Positions 5,514 through 13,763 of a stretch of DNA of 50,570 nt are shown piece after piece. Origin of the DNA: a virus; the IMG/VR virus record IMGVR_UViG_3300050137_000156, positions 1 to 50,570 of that record. One strand, given 5' to 3'. The first letter of the stretch is position 1; the number at the start of each line of letters is the position of its first letter. Both the position numbers and the translations under genes were made by a program. A model generated the notes under the pieces. It was given only the letters and a program-made list of their open reading frames with translations. It did not search any database and was not told where the DNA came from.

Positions 5514-8500
5514 TTACGCGTCCAACGTTGATCGTCGCCAAGTGCCACGCATTGTGCCCGTGCCGATATAGGTCTCCGTGCACTGTATCCAAGCCGACTT
5601 GCCGGGGGCGATCACGATCGGGGTTCCGGCGTCCGGGCCGGTGATCGAAAGGCTCACGGTCGTGGAGTTGCGCACGAGCCGTTTGCGGCCACGCAGGTTG
5701 TACGGGATGACAACGCCTGTTGTGGCGCTGAGGAGCAACGAAGTATCCGTAAACTCCCACTCGCCAAAAAACGCGTCGTTCCCGGCAATCGACATCGCCG
5801 CGGTACTCGAGAAATTCATTACGATGAGCTGGTCTTCCCACTGCTGCATCAATATGGGTCCGACGTTGCCGCCCGGCTGCAAGATGCTCGTCCCTGAGAT
5901 GCCAGGGTCACTCAGCGATGTGACGTCGACCATCTGCGAATTGACGAGCACAGGGTCCGCCCAGTATGTACCGGCGAAACTGAACTGGTAGATGGCGCCG
6001 GCCATATACGTATTGACCTGGAAGGCGCCCGCGGCCGTGCGAGTGGGCGCCGAAAGGAATCCGGTGAACGTGAATAGCGGCAGAGACCCAACGCTCAGGC
6101 ACGAAACGGCGCCGCCATGGATGTAAAACGACCCGACCTCGGCCAGAAACACATTGCCGACGAGCATCGAGTTGAATTCTTGATACAGATAGCAAGATTC
6201 GACATGGATATTATAGCTACCGTTCCCGTAGAGAACCCCGAGACCGTTCGAATCGAAATAACAGTGCGCCAGGTGGCAATCGAAGGTCGTGGACGCGACG
6301 GTCCATAGCCCTCCTCCGCCGTTGCACCTAGATATCTCGGTCTGCTCCGAGAAGGCACCCACGCCCCACGAGTAGCAAGTGTAGTCCTGCCCGTTGACCC
6401 CAGAAGGCAGGGCGGCGGCTATATTGAAGTTGCACTCATCGATGCTCGCCTTGTAGCTGTATTCCCAAAGAGAGATACATCTTGGGGCCACGAACGTGCA
6501 TCGGCGGATGGCTGTATTGATCGTCGACTGGAGGCATAGTCCAGTCCCGTGCGCAACGAAGCACAGATCCTCAAAGGTGAATTGCTGTATAAACCCGGTG
6601 GTGGACAGTCCGTGCCACGGGGTCCAAACGGGTGTGCCTGCGTCTGGCAGTAGGTAGCCGGATAGCTCTCTCGTCCAGTTCGTAAACCCCTTGACGTAGC
6701 CCTGGTGCCCTCCTGGGTTGTTTGCCGTCGCAGTCAGAGTGGTAGACCGATACGACGGATCGAAATTCTGTAGCCACAACGTAGTCTGGCTGGCGACCAT
6801 TGCTAGGTTGGTCGTTGGTGTCGCGTATGAGCTCGTATGCTGCGCCTGAGAGCAAATGCGAATCGAGCCAAAGAGCTGACCGTTACTAGCCGTATTCACC
6901 GCTCCGTTGCACGGCCATTGCGAGGACGAGTAGCCGATTGTAAAATCTTCATACCACTTTTGAACGACCGTGCCCGAAGCCGAGAACGAGCCGGCGACCT
7001 GCATCGTACCGCTCTGATCGATAAGTGTCCGGCACGTGGTCCCGTCGTAACTTAGTTCGATGTGCGATAGCGCGCTCGCTGCGAGCGGATAGGTGCCGCC
7101 CGACAAGTGCGATTGCAGGCCGGACACACTCGTCGTGAGTGTTGTATTGACTTGCAATACGCCGCCTATGTTGTAGACGTCAAGACAGGCGGAGGCCCCT
7201 GCCTGTAAGGCCACCCCACCCCGGGAACCGACGATCGGCGAATTGTTGCCTATCGCGGGTCCGGTCAGAGGATCGAAGAATAGCGCAACGTCGAGTTGCG
7301 CAAGAGCGTTGATATTTCCTACGCCGGTTTCCTTCAAAAGAAGCGTCGGGGACGCGAAAAGTGCCAGCGAGTTGGTCTCGTACTGCCAGCAGTAGATATT
7401 GCCAATCTTGACGAACGGTGGGTCAATCGTCGTAGTGCAAGCGACGTTCGGCCCGATCCATAGTGTGTTGTTCGTGATCGGATCCGTGTACATCGACTGA
7501 ACGAAATACGTATTCCCGACACCGATGGCGCTAGAGTCGCGCTTGGTTTGGTCTCCACGGAGGCGTACGCCTCCGGTCGGGCCCGCGGGCGAAAAGAAAA
7601 TCGGCTGGCTGAAGTAATAGGCACCGGTCGACGTGTACGGGAAATACATGTCCAGCGATGCGGCGGTCTTCTGGCCGTCAATCGCATTCTGGGCGGGTCC
7701 CCAGTTGTCAGTGGTCGAGTTGTCGTCTTTACATCCGAGCGATAGCGCGTTGAGGACGGGGCGGTGGCCCTGAGGCGTGGCGAGGCCGCCCGCGTTCGCG
7801 AGCACCTGCCCCGGTAGCTGCTGCTGCTGCGCGATCGGGAGCGTCGATGCGCCGAAGGTGACGACGGCGCCGGGCGCCACGGTGCCCGAGCCCGCGTCTC
7901 CGCCCGCGTTGAAGAGGGTGATCGTGCCGGCGCCCGTCGTGGTCGAGCGCGCGGTGACGAGGTAAGGGCCGTGCGCTCCGACCGTCCCACCCGTCATTGT
8001 CGGGGTCGCGTTCGTCGTGTCGAGTACACCGACGGTACTTGTTGCGCCGATCGCAGGTCGCGTGAACGTCCCGGTCGTCGTCGACCCATAACCACTCCCG
8101 CCGCCTCCCGCGGTGCGGAGCCCTGCGTTGACGACGGACGTCCAGCCGTTCACCGGATCTTGCTCGGCGACCTCGAGGGACGCGAGCACTCGGTTCCCGT
8201 TCGCGGCGGGGACGTTGACCTTGAACGTCGTCGTCCAGGCGGCGACGATGCTGCCGTTCGCGTCGCGACCCGTCCCGAGCGCGGAGAGGGGCGAGACGCC
8301 CACCGTGCTCTGGAAGATGACCGCGGTCCCGACGTTCGCGGGCGACGTGAACGAGAACGTCTTGTTCGTCTGGTTCACGACGAGCGACGCGTTGATGAGC
8401 GCGAGCCCGGCGGGGCCCGTGACGTCGTCGCAGGAGATCGCCTTGAGTCCCCAGAAGAGCGCGCCCGACGGCGCCGCGAGCGCGCCGTTGATCGTCGAGC

Positions 8501-8561
8501 TCGCCGCGATGTCGGCGGGCGTCGGTCCGCCGGAGATCGTGCAGGTGGGGGAGAGGCTCAT
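5514..8561 (-). CDS. Large tailspike / receptor-binding protein with beta-helix
   Basis: A 1015-residue Gly/Ser/Thr/Asn-rich protein from ATG 8561 behind a GGAAAG site. Residues about 1-240 are Ala/Thr-rich virion-attachment-like strands. About 400-540 read as a LamG-like jelly roll. About 640-880 show the repeated short strands and turns of a right-handed beta-helix (DLCFVAHGTGLCLQS, RRCTFV, DECNFN, RCNGGGG, AHCYFDSNG, ESCYLY). The end folds as a small beta domain. Phage spikes of this kind bind, and often degrade, surface polysaccharide. No catalytic pair can be named. The distal part is clearly AT-richer than neighbouring genes, which suggests transfer of the host-range region. A palindrome copy and a divergent moron promoter lie just upstream. 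Confidence 0.85.
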   Translation of the reverse strand: MSLSPTCTISGGPTPADIAASSTINGALAAPSGALFWGLKAISCDDVTGPAGLALINASLVVNQTNKTFSFTSPANVGTAVIFQSTVGVSPLSALGTGRDANGSIVAAWTTTFKVNVPAANGNRVLASLEVAEQDPVNGWTSVVNAGLRTAGGGGSGYGSTTTGTFTRPAIGATSTVGVLDTTNATPTMTGGTVGAHGPYLVTARSTTTGAGTITLFNAGGDAGSGTVAPGAVVTFGASTLPIAQQQQLPGQVLANAGGLATPQGHRPVLNALSLGCKDDNSTTDNWGPAQNAIDGQKTAASLDMYFPYTSTGAYYFSQPIFFSPAGPTGGVRLRGDQTKRDSSAIGVGNTYFVQSMYTDPITNNTLWIGPNVACTTTIDPPFVKIGNIYCWQYETNSLALFASPTLLLKETGVGNINALAQLDVALFFDPLTGPAIGNNSPIVGSRGGVALQAGASACLDVYNIGGVLQVNTTLTTSVSGLQSHLSGGTYPLAASALSHIELSYDGTTCRTLIDQSGTMQVAGSFSASGTVVQKWYEDFTIGYSSSQWPCNGAVNTASNGQLFGSIRICSQAQHTSSYATPTTNLAMVASQTTLWLQNFDPSYRSTTLTATANNPGGHQGYVKGFTNWTRELSGYLLPDAGTPVWTPWHGLSTTGFIQQFTFEDLCFVAHGTGLCLQSTINTAIRRCTFVAPRCISLWEYSYKASIDECNFNIAAALPSGVNGQDYTCYSWGVGAFSEQTEISRCNGGGGLWTVASTTFDCHLAHCYFDSNGLGVLYGNGSYNIHVESCYLYQEFNSMLVGNVFLAEVGSFYIHGGAVSCLSVGSLPLFTFTGFLSAPTRTAAGAFQVNTYMAGAIYQFSFAGTYWADPVLVNSQMVDVTSLSDPGISGTSILQPGGNVGPILMQQWEDQLIVMNFSSTAAMSIAGNDAFFGEWEFTDTSLLLSATTGVVIPYNLRGRKRLVRNSTTVSLSITGPDAGTPIVIAPGKSAWIQCTETYIGTGTMRGTWRRSTLDA

Positions 8562-8596
8562 TCAGGCTTTCCGCGGGGGATGCGTGGGTCGGCGGA

Positions 8597-8618
8597 GGAC
8601 GGAACCCGGGTTCCGTCC
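8597..8618. repeat. Dispersed palindrome, between divergent genes
   Basis: Perfect 22-bp copy, 35 bases upstream of the tailspike start and 13 bases before the putative moron promoter. It is the only copy that lies between two divergent gene starts. Confidence 0.97.
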
Positions 8619-8630
8619 GTCGGAGAATCG

Positions 8631-8660
8631 TTGGACAGTGATGTCCAAGTGAGCTAGGCT
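8631..8660 (+). promoter_or_regulatory. Putative moron promoter overlapped by an inverted repeat
   Basis: A TGGACA -35 element (8632-8637) is followed by a 17-base spacer and a weak TAGGCT -10 element (8655-8660), 41 bases before the lipoprotein ATG. An inverted repeat TTGGACA-GTGA-TGTCCAA (8631-8648) covers the -35 element and could be an operator. The assignment rests on consensus match only. Confidence 0.55.
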
Positions 8661-8700
8661 CTGATCGTCGGGGCCGCGCGCCTCGGCGGAGGATTCGACG

Positions 8701-9180
8701 ATGCTCAAGCTCATGTTCGCGTGCGTGCTCCTCGTCTCGGGCTGCGTCGCCCCGACGATCGATTCTGCGGCGTCTTCGCCCGGGGAGGGGTCGGATACCC
8801 AGTCGGCGCAGGCGGACTCCGTGGCGGGGCAGGGAGGCGGGGCGATCGCGGAGCTCGTCGCCCCCGCTCCGGGAGCTTCGAAGGACCGGGCCGACGTCGT
8901 CGCTCGGCTGAGCGAGTCGACACTCCCGATCGTCGAGCCTCCGAGCGCCGGTCATCCGGAGGACGAGTGCGGCATGGCAGGCCTCGGCGACGGCTCGTTG
9001 TGTGTCCCCGTCTCGGGCCTCGTGTACGAGTGCCCCGTGAACCGCGTCGGCGAGCCGACCGCTATCCCGACTCTGATCGACGTCGGGCTCTCGTGCGAGC
9101 AGATGCCCGGCTACGCGCCCGCGTGCCGCATCTACATGGTCTGCACGTTCACTGGAACCGCATATCCGCGACGGTCATGA
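8701..9180 (+). CDS. Lipoprotein moron on the opposite strand
   Basis: A 159-residue protein from ATG 8701 behind GGAGGA. The N terminus is a lipoprotein signal: basic start, hydrophobic core and lipobox VSGC with the lipidated Cys at residue 15. A Ser/Gly/Ala-rich linker follows, then a C-terminal part with at least six cysteines that could form disulfides in the periplasm. It sits alone on the plus strand inside the late tail operon, with its own promoter-like element. Its 3' end overlaps the convergent fibre gene by 32 bases. This is the classic layout of a moron expressed from a prophage. Phage lipoproteins can block superinfection or change the surface, but its own role is unknown. Confidence 0.85.
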   Translation: MLKLMFACVLLVSGCVAPTIDSAASSPGEGSDTQSAQADSVAGQGGGAIAELVAPAPGASKDRADVVARLSESTLPIVEPPSAGHPEDECGMAGLGDGSLCVPVSGLVYECPVNRVGEPTAIPTLIDVGLSCEQMPGYAPACRIYMVCTFTGTAYPRRS

Positions 9181-9916
9181 AGGCTTCGATCCCGTAGTAC
9201 TGGTTCGCGGCGATCGCGTTCGTCCCGTTCTCGTCGAGGATCTCCGCGAAGTAGAAGTACCTGCTTAGGTCGATGACGTTGTTCTGATCGCAGATGTAAG
9301 CCAACGAGACGGGTACCCCGACGAACGCGTTATAGGCCGCGAGACTCCCCGCACCCAGGGACACCGATCCGCCGGAGCGGAGCCCGACGACGGTCCCGGC
9401 CGATCCGCTGACGTCGAGCCGGCTGATGCCGTAGCTCGGCTGGTTCGACGGAAGCCCCGAGTGGGTCGACCCGATCGTGAAGTCGAGGTCGAGCGACGTG
9501 AGGGTCGCGCCGTCGTGGAGGCGGAGTGGGATGTTGATCGGGGCGGCGCCGACCGCCTGCCCGAGTAGATAGCCGTTGATACTCGTGACCCAGTTCGTGT
9601 TCGGGTTCTGCGGGAGCATCGGGCTCACCGTGTGGTGCGTCCGCGTCGCCGAGAACGTAGGCCAGTCCGTCGCGCCGCCGGCGAGCTGGATCCCACCGAC
9701 TGCTGTCGTCTTGAGCCCGCCCGCGATCGAAATGACGATGTTCGCAGCGTGGCTCGCCGTGATCGACGCCGTCGACGCCATCGTGACGGCGCCCGCGAGC
9801 TGGTCGCCCGCCGTGCTCTTATCCAACGCTAGCGAGTGGTCAGTGTCGAGTTGGTTGAGCTGAGCACTCGTGAGCTTCGCCCCAAACGAGAACGGGCCGA
9901 TGATAGAGAAACTCAC
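9149..9916 (-). CDS. Probable tail-fibre or baseplate-associated structural protein
   Basis: A 255-residue Ser/Thr/Ala/Gly-rich protein, probably trimeric. Its N terminus (IGPFSFGAKLTSAQLNQLDT) resembles the adhesion ends of short fibres. The central part has repeated strands with hydrophobic alternation, and the C-terminal section is mixed (VSLAYICDQNNVIDLSRYFY). It lies directly downstream of the gpI-like gene and upstream of the tailspike, where P2-like phages carry fibre genes. It has no enzymatic motif. A role as fibre or spike adaptor is inferred from order and composition. Confidence 0.65.
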   Translation of the reverse strand: MSFSIIGPFSFGAKLTSAQLNQLDTDHSLALDKSTAGDQLAGAVTMASTASITASHAANIVISIAGGLKTTAVGGIQLAGGATDWPTFSATRTHHTVSPMLPQNPNTNWVTSINGYLLGQAVGAAPINIPLRLHDGATLTSLDLDFTIGSTHSGLPSNQPSYGISRLDVSGSAGTVVGLRSGGSVSLGAGSLAAYNAFVGVPVSLAYICDQNNVIDLSRYFYFAEILDENGTNAIAANQYYGIEAFMTVADMRFQ

Positions 9917-9938
9917 GATCGCTCAATCCTTTCGGTGG

Positions 9939-10916
9939 TCATGAGTCGAACGCTTCTAGATCGAGGTTCGGCTCGTCGAGGTAGAACCCGATCGCGCCGT
10001 GCGAGCTCTCGACGAACCAGTCGAACGTGTGGTCGGCGGGGAGGAGCCAATCCAAAATCGGGTTGATCGCGTTCACTGCCTGGAAGAACGCGCCGTTCAA
10101 CGTCCCGTCGGGGTTCGTGTAGCCGGGCACCGCGAGCGGGTTCACTTCGACGAGAATTCGCGCGATCGTCGACGTCCACGGCGAGAGCTGGTTCGTGAGC
10201 GACCAGTGGATCGTCGGGGCGCCCGAGCTCCCGCCGACGCCGTTGTCGGTCGCGGGCGAGCCGTTGTTCACGAGCACGAGACTCGACGCGCTCACGCGCG
10301 ACTGAATCGGGTACGTCCCCGCGTTGCCTGGGGTCGCGACGTTCGAGAGCGTGATCTGCTTGCCCGGCGCGTCGGTCGGGACGTTCGCGAGGAACGCGAC
10401 GGTGACGAGGTTACCCGACACGCCGGTGATCTTCGCCGTCGTCCCACCGAGCCCCGGCCACCACGTGTTCGCTTGAGCGGGCGTGATGAGCACGAGCTGC
10501 GAGAAGAGCGCGCCGAGGACGGGCGAGATCGCCGCGGCGATCCCCGTCATGTCGTTCGTCGCCGCCGACTTCGCCGCCGCGGTCGCGACGCGCGCCTGCC
10601 TCGCACTCTGCGTGTCGCCCGGGACGGGCGGGACGCCGAAGATCTTCTCCCACCGGGGGAGGAGTCCACCGACGGTCGAGTTGACCGGGTTCATCTCGTT
10701 CGCGAACCGCTCGTTCGCGCCGAAGAGGTCGGACTCGATGGCGCGCGCGTACGCCATGTTCTCGGCGCCGACGATGCTCTCGTCGGTCGGGTCGAACGCC
10801 TTCCCTCGCCGAGCCGCGATCGACTCGAAGATGCGCTGGAGTCGGGGGATGGCACTCCCCGCGTCGCCACCCCCGGTCCTCTCGGGGCTCGGTGAGAAAC
10901 CGCCAGTAAACGGCAT
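9939..10916 (-). CDS. Tail protein in the gpI / DUF2313 (Mu gp48-like) position
   Basis: A 325-residue protein. ATG 10916 shares one base with the upstream stop (TAATG). The N-terminal half is helical (residues about 20-125, with RLQRIFESIAARRGKAFDP and LPRWEKIFGVPP), the pattern of the baseplate-periphery proteins that follow baseplate J in P2 and Mu. The middle 140 residues are beta-rich and appear to be an inserted domain. The C terminus again resembles the family (LLPADHTFDWFVESSHGAIGF). It probably joins the baseplate wedge to the fibres. The insertion makes it longer than the usual 180-200 residues. Confidence 0.6.
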   Translation of the reverse strand: MPFTGGFSPSPERTGGGDAGSAIPRLQRIFESIAARRGKAFDPTDESIVGAENMAYARAIESDLFGANERFANEMNPVNSTVGGLLPRWEKIFGVPPVPGDTQSARQARVATAAAKSAATNDMTGIAAAISPVLGALFSQLVLITPAQANTWWPGLGGTTAKITGVSGNLVTVAFLANVPTDAPGKQITLSNVATPGNAGTYPIQSRVSASSLVLVNNGSPATDNGVGGSSGAPTIHWSLTNQLSPWTSTIARILVEVNPLAVPGYTNPDGTLNGAFFQAVNAINPILDWLLPADHTFDWFVESSHGAIGFYLDEPNLDLEAFDS

Positions 10917-11431
10917 TAGATCGAGAAGACCCCGACCGTGGTCCCGTCGCTCGGGTCGTACAGGGTGCTCGTCCCGACGGTGAAGATCTTGACGGTGATC
11001 ACGTTCGGCGCAGTAACCGCCGCCTTCACGTCGTAGTTCGTCGTGCTCCCGAGCTCGAGGTTCGCCCACGCGGCGAGGAGATTCACCGCGAAGCCGGCGG
11101 GGGTCGCGCCGGGGAGGTTTGCCGGGATCTCGTCGAAGACGGTCGCGGGGTACATCAGCGTGTAGGTCCCGGCCCCGGAACGCGCGACGGCGGGCGCCGC
11201 GTTGTTGCCGTTGTTCCACAACTCGCCGCGCGCGTTCGTCGTCGCGAACGCGGGGGCGCTGCTCCCGTTCGGGACGAAGCGCGCCCAGACCGCGGGGCGA
11301 GTGCGCGTCATCTCCGCGAGGTCGTTGTACGCCGGGTTCGTCCCCGACGCCGAGCGGTCGGTCGTCGAGTCTCGGACCGCCGAGTAGTCCTGGAGCGGAC
11401 CGCCGTACGACGCGATGGATTTCTGGAGCAC
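10916..11431 (-). CDS. Baseplate-region structural protein of unknown family
   Basis: A 171-residue protein between the baseplate J and gpI-like genes. It begins LQKSIASYGGPLQDYSAVRD, then has a WARFVPNG strand region and a beta-rich C-terminal half ending DGTTVGVFSI. No signal or membrane segment is present. Its composition is that of a folded virion protein. Its TAA overlaps the next ATG by one base, so it is part of the baseplate operon. I do not recognise the family. Confidence 0.65.
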   Translation of the reverse strand: MLQKSIASYGGPLQDYSAVRDSTTDRSASGTNPAYNDLAEMTRTRPAVWARFVPNGSSAPAFATTNARGELWNNGNNAAPAVARSGAGTYTLMYPATVFDEIPANLPGATPAGFAVNLLAAWANLELGSTTNYDVKAAVTAPNVITVKIFTVGTSTLYDPSDGTTVGVFSI

Positions 11432-11439
11432 TCAGGACC

Positions 11440-13053
11440 TCACTGCGCGTACCAGGAGAGGCTCCCGGGAACGAGGTGGTTCGGGGGAGACGACGTCAGC
11501 GTGAACGGGTCGCTCGTCGTGATCGTCGCGACCGACGGGACCGTGGGCGACGTGTGCGACCGGTAGAGGAACGTCGCCGAGAGGACCTCCTGCCCGGCGT
11601 TCTCGACGACGCGGAGGAAATTCGCGTCGAGGTTCGAGAACCAGATCTGCGAAGTCGACGGGTGTCGGAACGCGCGCGTGAGCACGATCGCACTCACCGA
11701 CCACTCGCCGGGCCCGAGGTTCGCGAACCCCTGGAGCATCGCCGCCAGGTAGTTCTCCTGCTGGACCGCCTGAGGAAAGACCGCGACGACGTCCTGGTTC
11801 GAGAAGTCGTTCGCGAGGTTCGGCCACGGCGTGTCGATCGTCACGTCGTACGCGCCCGGCGTCCCCGAGACAGCGAGCACGATCGCCGTGTAGAGCTGCC
11901 AGTTGCTGGCGCTTGCGTACGCGACGTGACTGACTCCCGGTGACGGGGGGGTCGCCTCGTTCACTGTGAACCGGACCGACGACGCGACCGCCGTGACTGC
12001 GCACGGTGCCCCGCTCACGCTCGACGGCCAAGGCGTGCCGTCGAGCCACCCGCCGCCGGGGCCGGCCGGCTGCGCCGTCGGAGCGGCGGGGAGCGAGAGG
12101 AGGAGCGCGACGTCGGAGACCTGGTCGGCGATACTCGTCCCGACGACGACCGCTCGACCCGGGTACTTGCCCTGGACATACGGGACGACGGTCCCGTTGA
12201 TCAGCGCGGTCGGGAGCGAACGATTCTTGCTCGTCGACGAGAGGACGCCCTCGATCTGCGGGTCACCCCAGACGGCGAAAAACATCCCGGCGGGGCCGAG
12301 GAGCGCGGGGTACACGGCGCAATCCTGGACGTCGGGCGAGCTATTGCGCGCGTCGTTCGCGACGTCCGACCAGTTCCCCGCGACGGGTGGAAACTGGAGG
12401 CGCGAGTAGAGTCGCGACCGCGGCGGTTCGTCCTGCGTCGCCTCGCTGTCGTTACCCCCCGACAGGCCGTCGGTCCCGCCCGTCGTGCCCACCGTCGCGA
12501 CGTTCGAGACGTACGGGATGAGCGTCACCCACGTCAGCGCGTCGCCGTTCGCGTGGTCGGTCGCCGCCCCGGCGTCCTGCGACTGGACGGGCACGTAGAG
12601 GTTCGCGGGTTGCCCCATCCCCGGGTTGCCCGGCCCGTACGAGCCGCCCGCCGTCACCGTGAAGCGGAGTCCCCCCGCGTCGAGGAGCGTCGCGTTGAGC
12701 GGGATGATCGTGTACCCCTGCGTGAGCGAGTACGCGGGGAGGATGACGCCCGCGCTCTGCGTCGCCCCTCGGCGCGCGAGCTTGAAGAGCGCGAGCCACC
12801 GGTCGAGGAAGGCACCCCCCGCGGTGTCGGGCATCTGGTTGTCGGTGTTGACGACGCCGTTCGCCAGGCCGACGCAGATCTCGTTCGCGAGCCCGTCCGC
12901 CGTCCCGTAGTAGTCGCTCGTCGGTCCGACGTTCGGGTTCGAGATCCCGAGCGACCGGAGGTGGTTCGAGAGCGTCCGGAGGATGTCGTTCCGGATCTCC
13001 GGCTGCGACTTCGTCTGGGTGGTGAAGATCGGTACGTTCGCGGGCTGGGTCAC
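11440..13053 (-). CDS. Baseplate J-like protein
   Basis: A 537-residue protein of the baseplate J family (P2 gpJ, Mu gp47, T4 gp6 relatives), which forms the wedge ring of contractile baseplates. Family features: the N-terminal helix (QPEIRNDILRTLSNHLRSLG), the GGAFLDRWLALFKLARRGA helix-turn near residues 80-98, and the G-rich beta section (VTAGGSYGPGNPG). The long middle and C-terminal beta domains are larger than in P2 gpJ (about 300 residues). The gene lies directly downstream of the gp25-like gene, the conserved order. Confidence 0.88.
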   Translation of the reverse strand: MTQPANVPIFTTQTKSQPEIRNDILRTLSNHLRSLGISNPNVGPTSDYYGTADGLANEICVGLANGVVNTDNQMPDTAGGAFLDRWLALFKLARRGATQSAGVILPAYSLTQGYTIIPLNATLLDAGGLRFTVTAGGSYGPGNPGMGQPANLYVPVQSQDAGAATDHANGDALTWVTLIPYVSNVATVGTTGGTDGLSGGNDSEATQDEPPRSRLYSRLQFPPVAGNWSDVANDARNSSPDVQDCAVYPALLGPAGMFFAVWGDPQIEGVLSSTSKNRSLPTALINGTVVPYVQGKYPGRAVVVGTSIADQVSDVALLLSLPAAPTAQPAGPGGGWLDGTPWPSSVSGAPCAVTAVASSVRFTVNEATPPSPGVSHVAYASASNWQLYTAIVLAVSGTPGAYDVTIDTPWPNLANDFSNQDVVAVFPQAVQQENYLAAMLQGFANLGPGEWSVSAIVLTRAFRHPSTSQIWFSNLDANFLRVVENAGQEVLSATFLYRSHTSPTVPSVATITTSDPFTLTSSPPNHLVPGSLSWYAQ

Positions 13054-13054
13054 G

Positions 13055-13495
13055 TCACGCTCCGATGATCGTCTGGACCGGCTGCCCGTTCGTCAGGTCG
13101 ATCCAGTCGACCGACGCGATCCCCTGGTCCTTGCCCGGTTGACTCACGGTGATCTGCTTGATCCGGACGAGCTTCTGCGCGACGAGGTACGCGAGCGAGT
13201 TCGCGACGATCGTCGAGAGCGCCTGCTTGAAGTTCGGGCCCTTCTCGGTGAGCGTCGACAAGTCGATGTCCTCGATCGCGATGAGCACGAGCTGGGCGAC
13301 CGTCTGCATCCCCTGGAGCCGCCCGTCCGCGAGCATCACGTAGTCGTGCGTCTTCTGGTCGAGGTACCGGCCCGTGAGCGAGCCGCCCGTGCTCGCGTCG
13401 GGGAGCGGAGACGTCGGCGACTGCCCGAGCGTCTCCGGTTGCCCGTAGCCGGCCGGGAAGAGGCCCGCTGCGAAGAATCCTACTCCGATGGGCAT
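13055..13495 (-). CDS. Probable gp25/gpW-like baseplate wedge protein
   Basis: A 146-residue protein upstream of baseplate J, the place where gp25/gpW is always found. A disordered N terminus of about 45 residues precedes helices (LADGRLQGMQTVAQLVLIAI, NFKQALSTIVANSLAYLVAQ) and a closing beta hairpin with ITVSQPG and IDLTNGQPVQT. This helix-then-hairpin order matches the small wedge protein that binds gpJ. The conserved EPR motif of T4 gp25 is not evident, so the call depends mainly on gene order. Confidence 0.55.
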   Translation of the reverse strand: MPIGVGFFAAGLFPAGYGQPETLGQSPTSPLPDASTGGSLTGRYLDQKTHDYVMLADGRLQGMQTVAQLVLIAIEDIDLSTLTEKGPNFKQALSTIVANSLAYLVAQKLVRIKQITVSQPGKDQGIASVDWIDLTNGQPVQTIIGA

Positions 13496-13498
13496 GGT

Positions 13499-13759
13499 CT
13501 ATTGCGAGGGACAAGGGATCGCGACCGCGTCAAACGCTTGGCCGACGAGATCTTCGATCGACGCGAAGTACGCGACGATCGCCGCGAGCCCGCCGAACGG
13601 AATTGGGGGGAAGGGGACGGGGAACGTCCCCCACGGCGGGAGTTGGATGTTACAGCAGAACCCGAACGTGACGACGGGAGGTGTGAAGGCCGGGATCCCG
13701 ACGCCCGGAGGGAGCGGGAGTGCGGGAAAAAAGTCGGAAGGGATCGGGGTGCACGGCAT
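13499..13759 (-). CDS. Small Pro/Phe-rich protein with CC motif
   Basis: An 86-residue protein, rich in Pro, Phe and Gly, with a vicinal CC at about residues 35-36 (FGFCCNIQLPPWG), a Cys at 3 and a Cys near the C terminus (IPCPSQ). It lies between the spike and gp25-like genes with 4-base gaps. Short Pro-rich proteins here could cap the spike or act as a trimerisation plug, as PAAR proteins do, but the PAAR repeat is absent. The function is unknown. Confidence 0.65.
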   Translation of the reverse strand: MPCTPIPSDFFPALPLPPGVGIPAFTPPVVTFGFCCNIQLPPWGTFPVPFPPIPFGGLAAIVAYFASIEDLVGQAFDAVAIPCPSQ

Positions 13760-13763
13760 CGAA

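Noticed and set aside
7729-8955. Long Arg-rich frame opposite the tailspike and moron
   Set aside because: Its low-complexity Arg/Asp content is a shadow of high-GC coding on other frames, and it spans the moron promoter.
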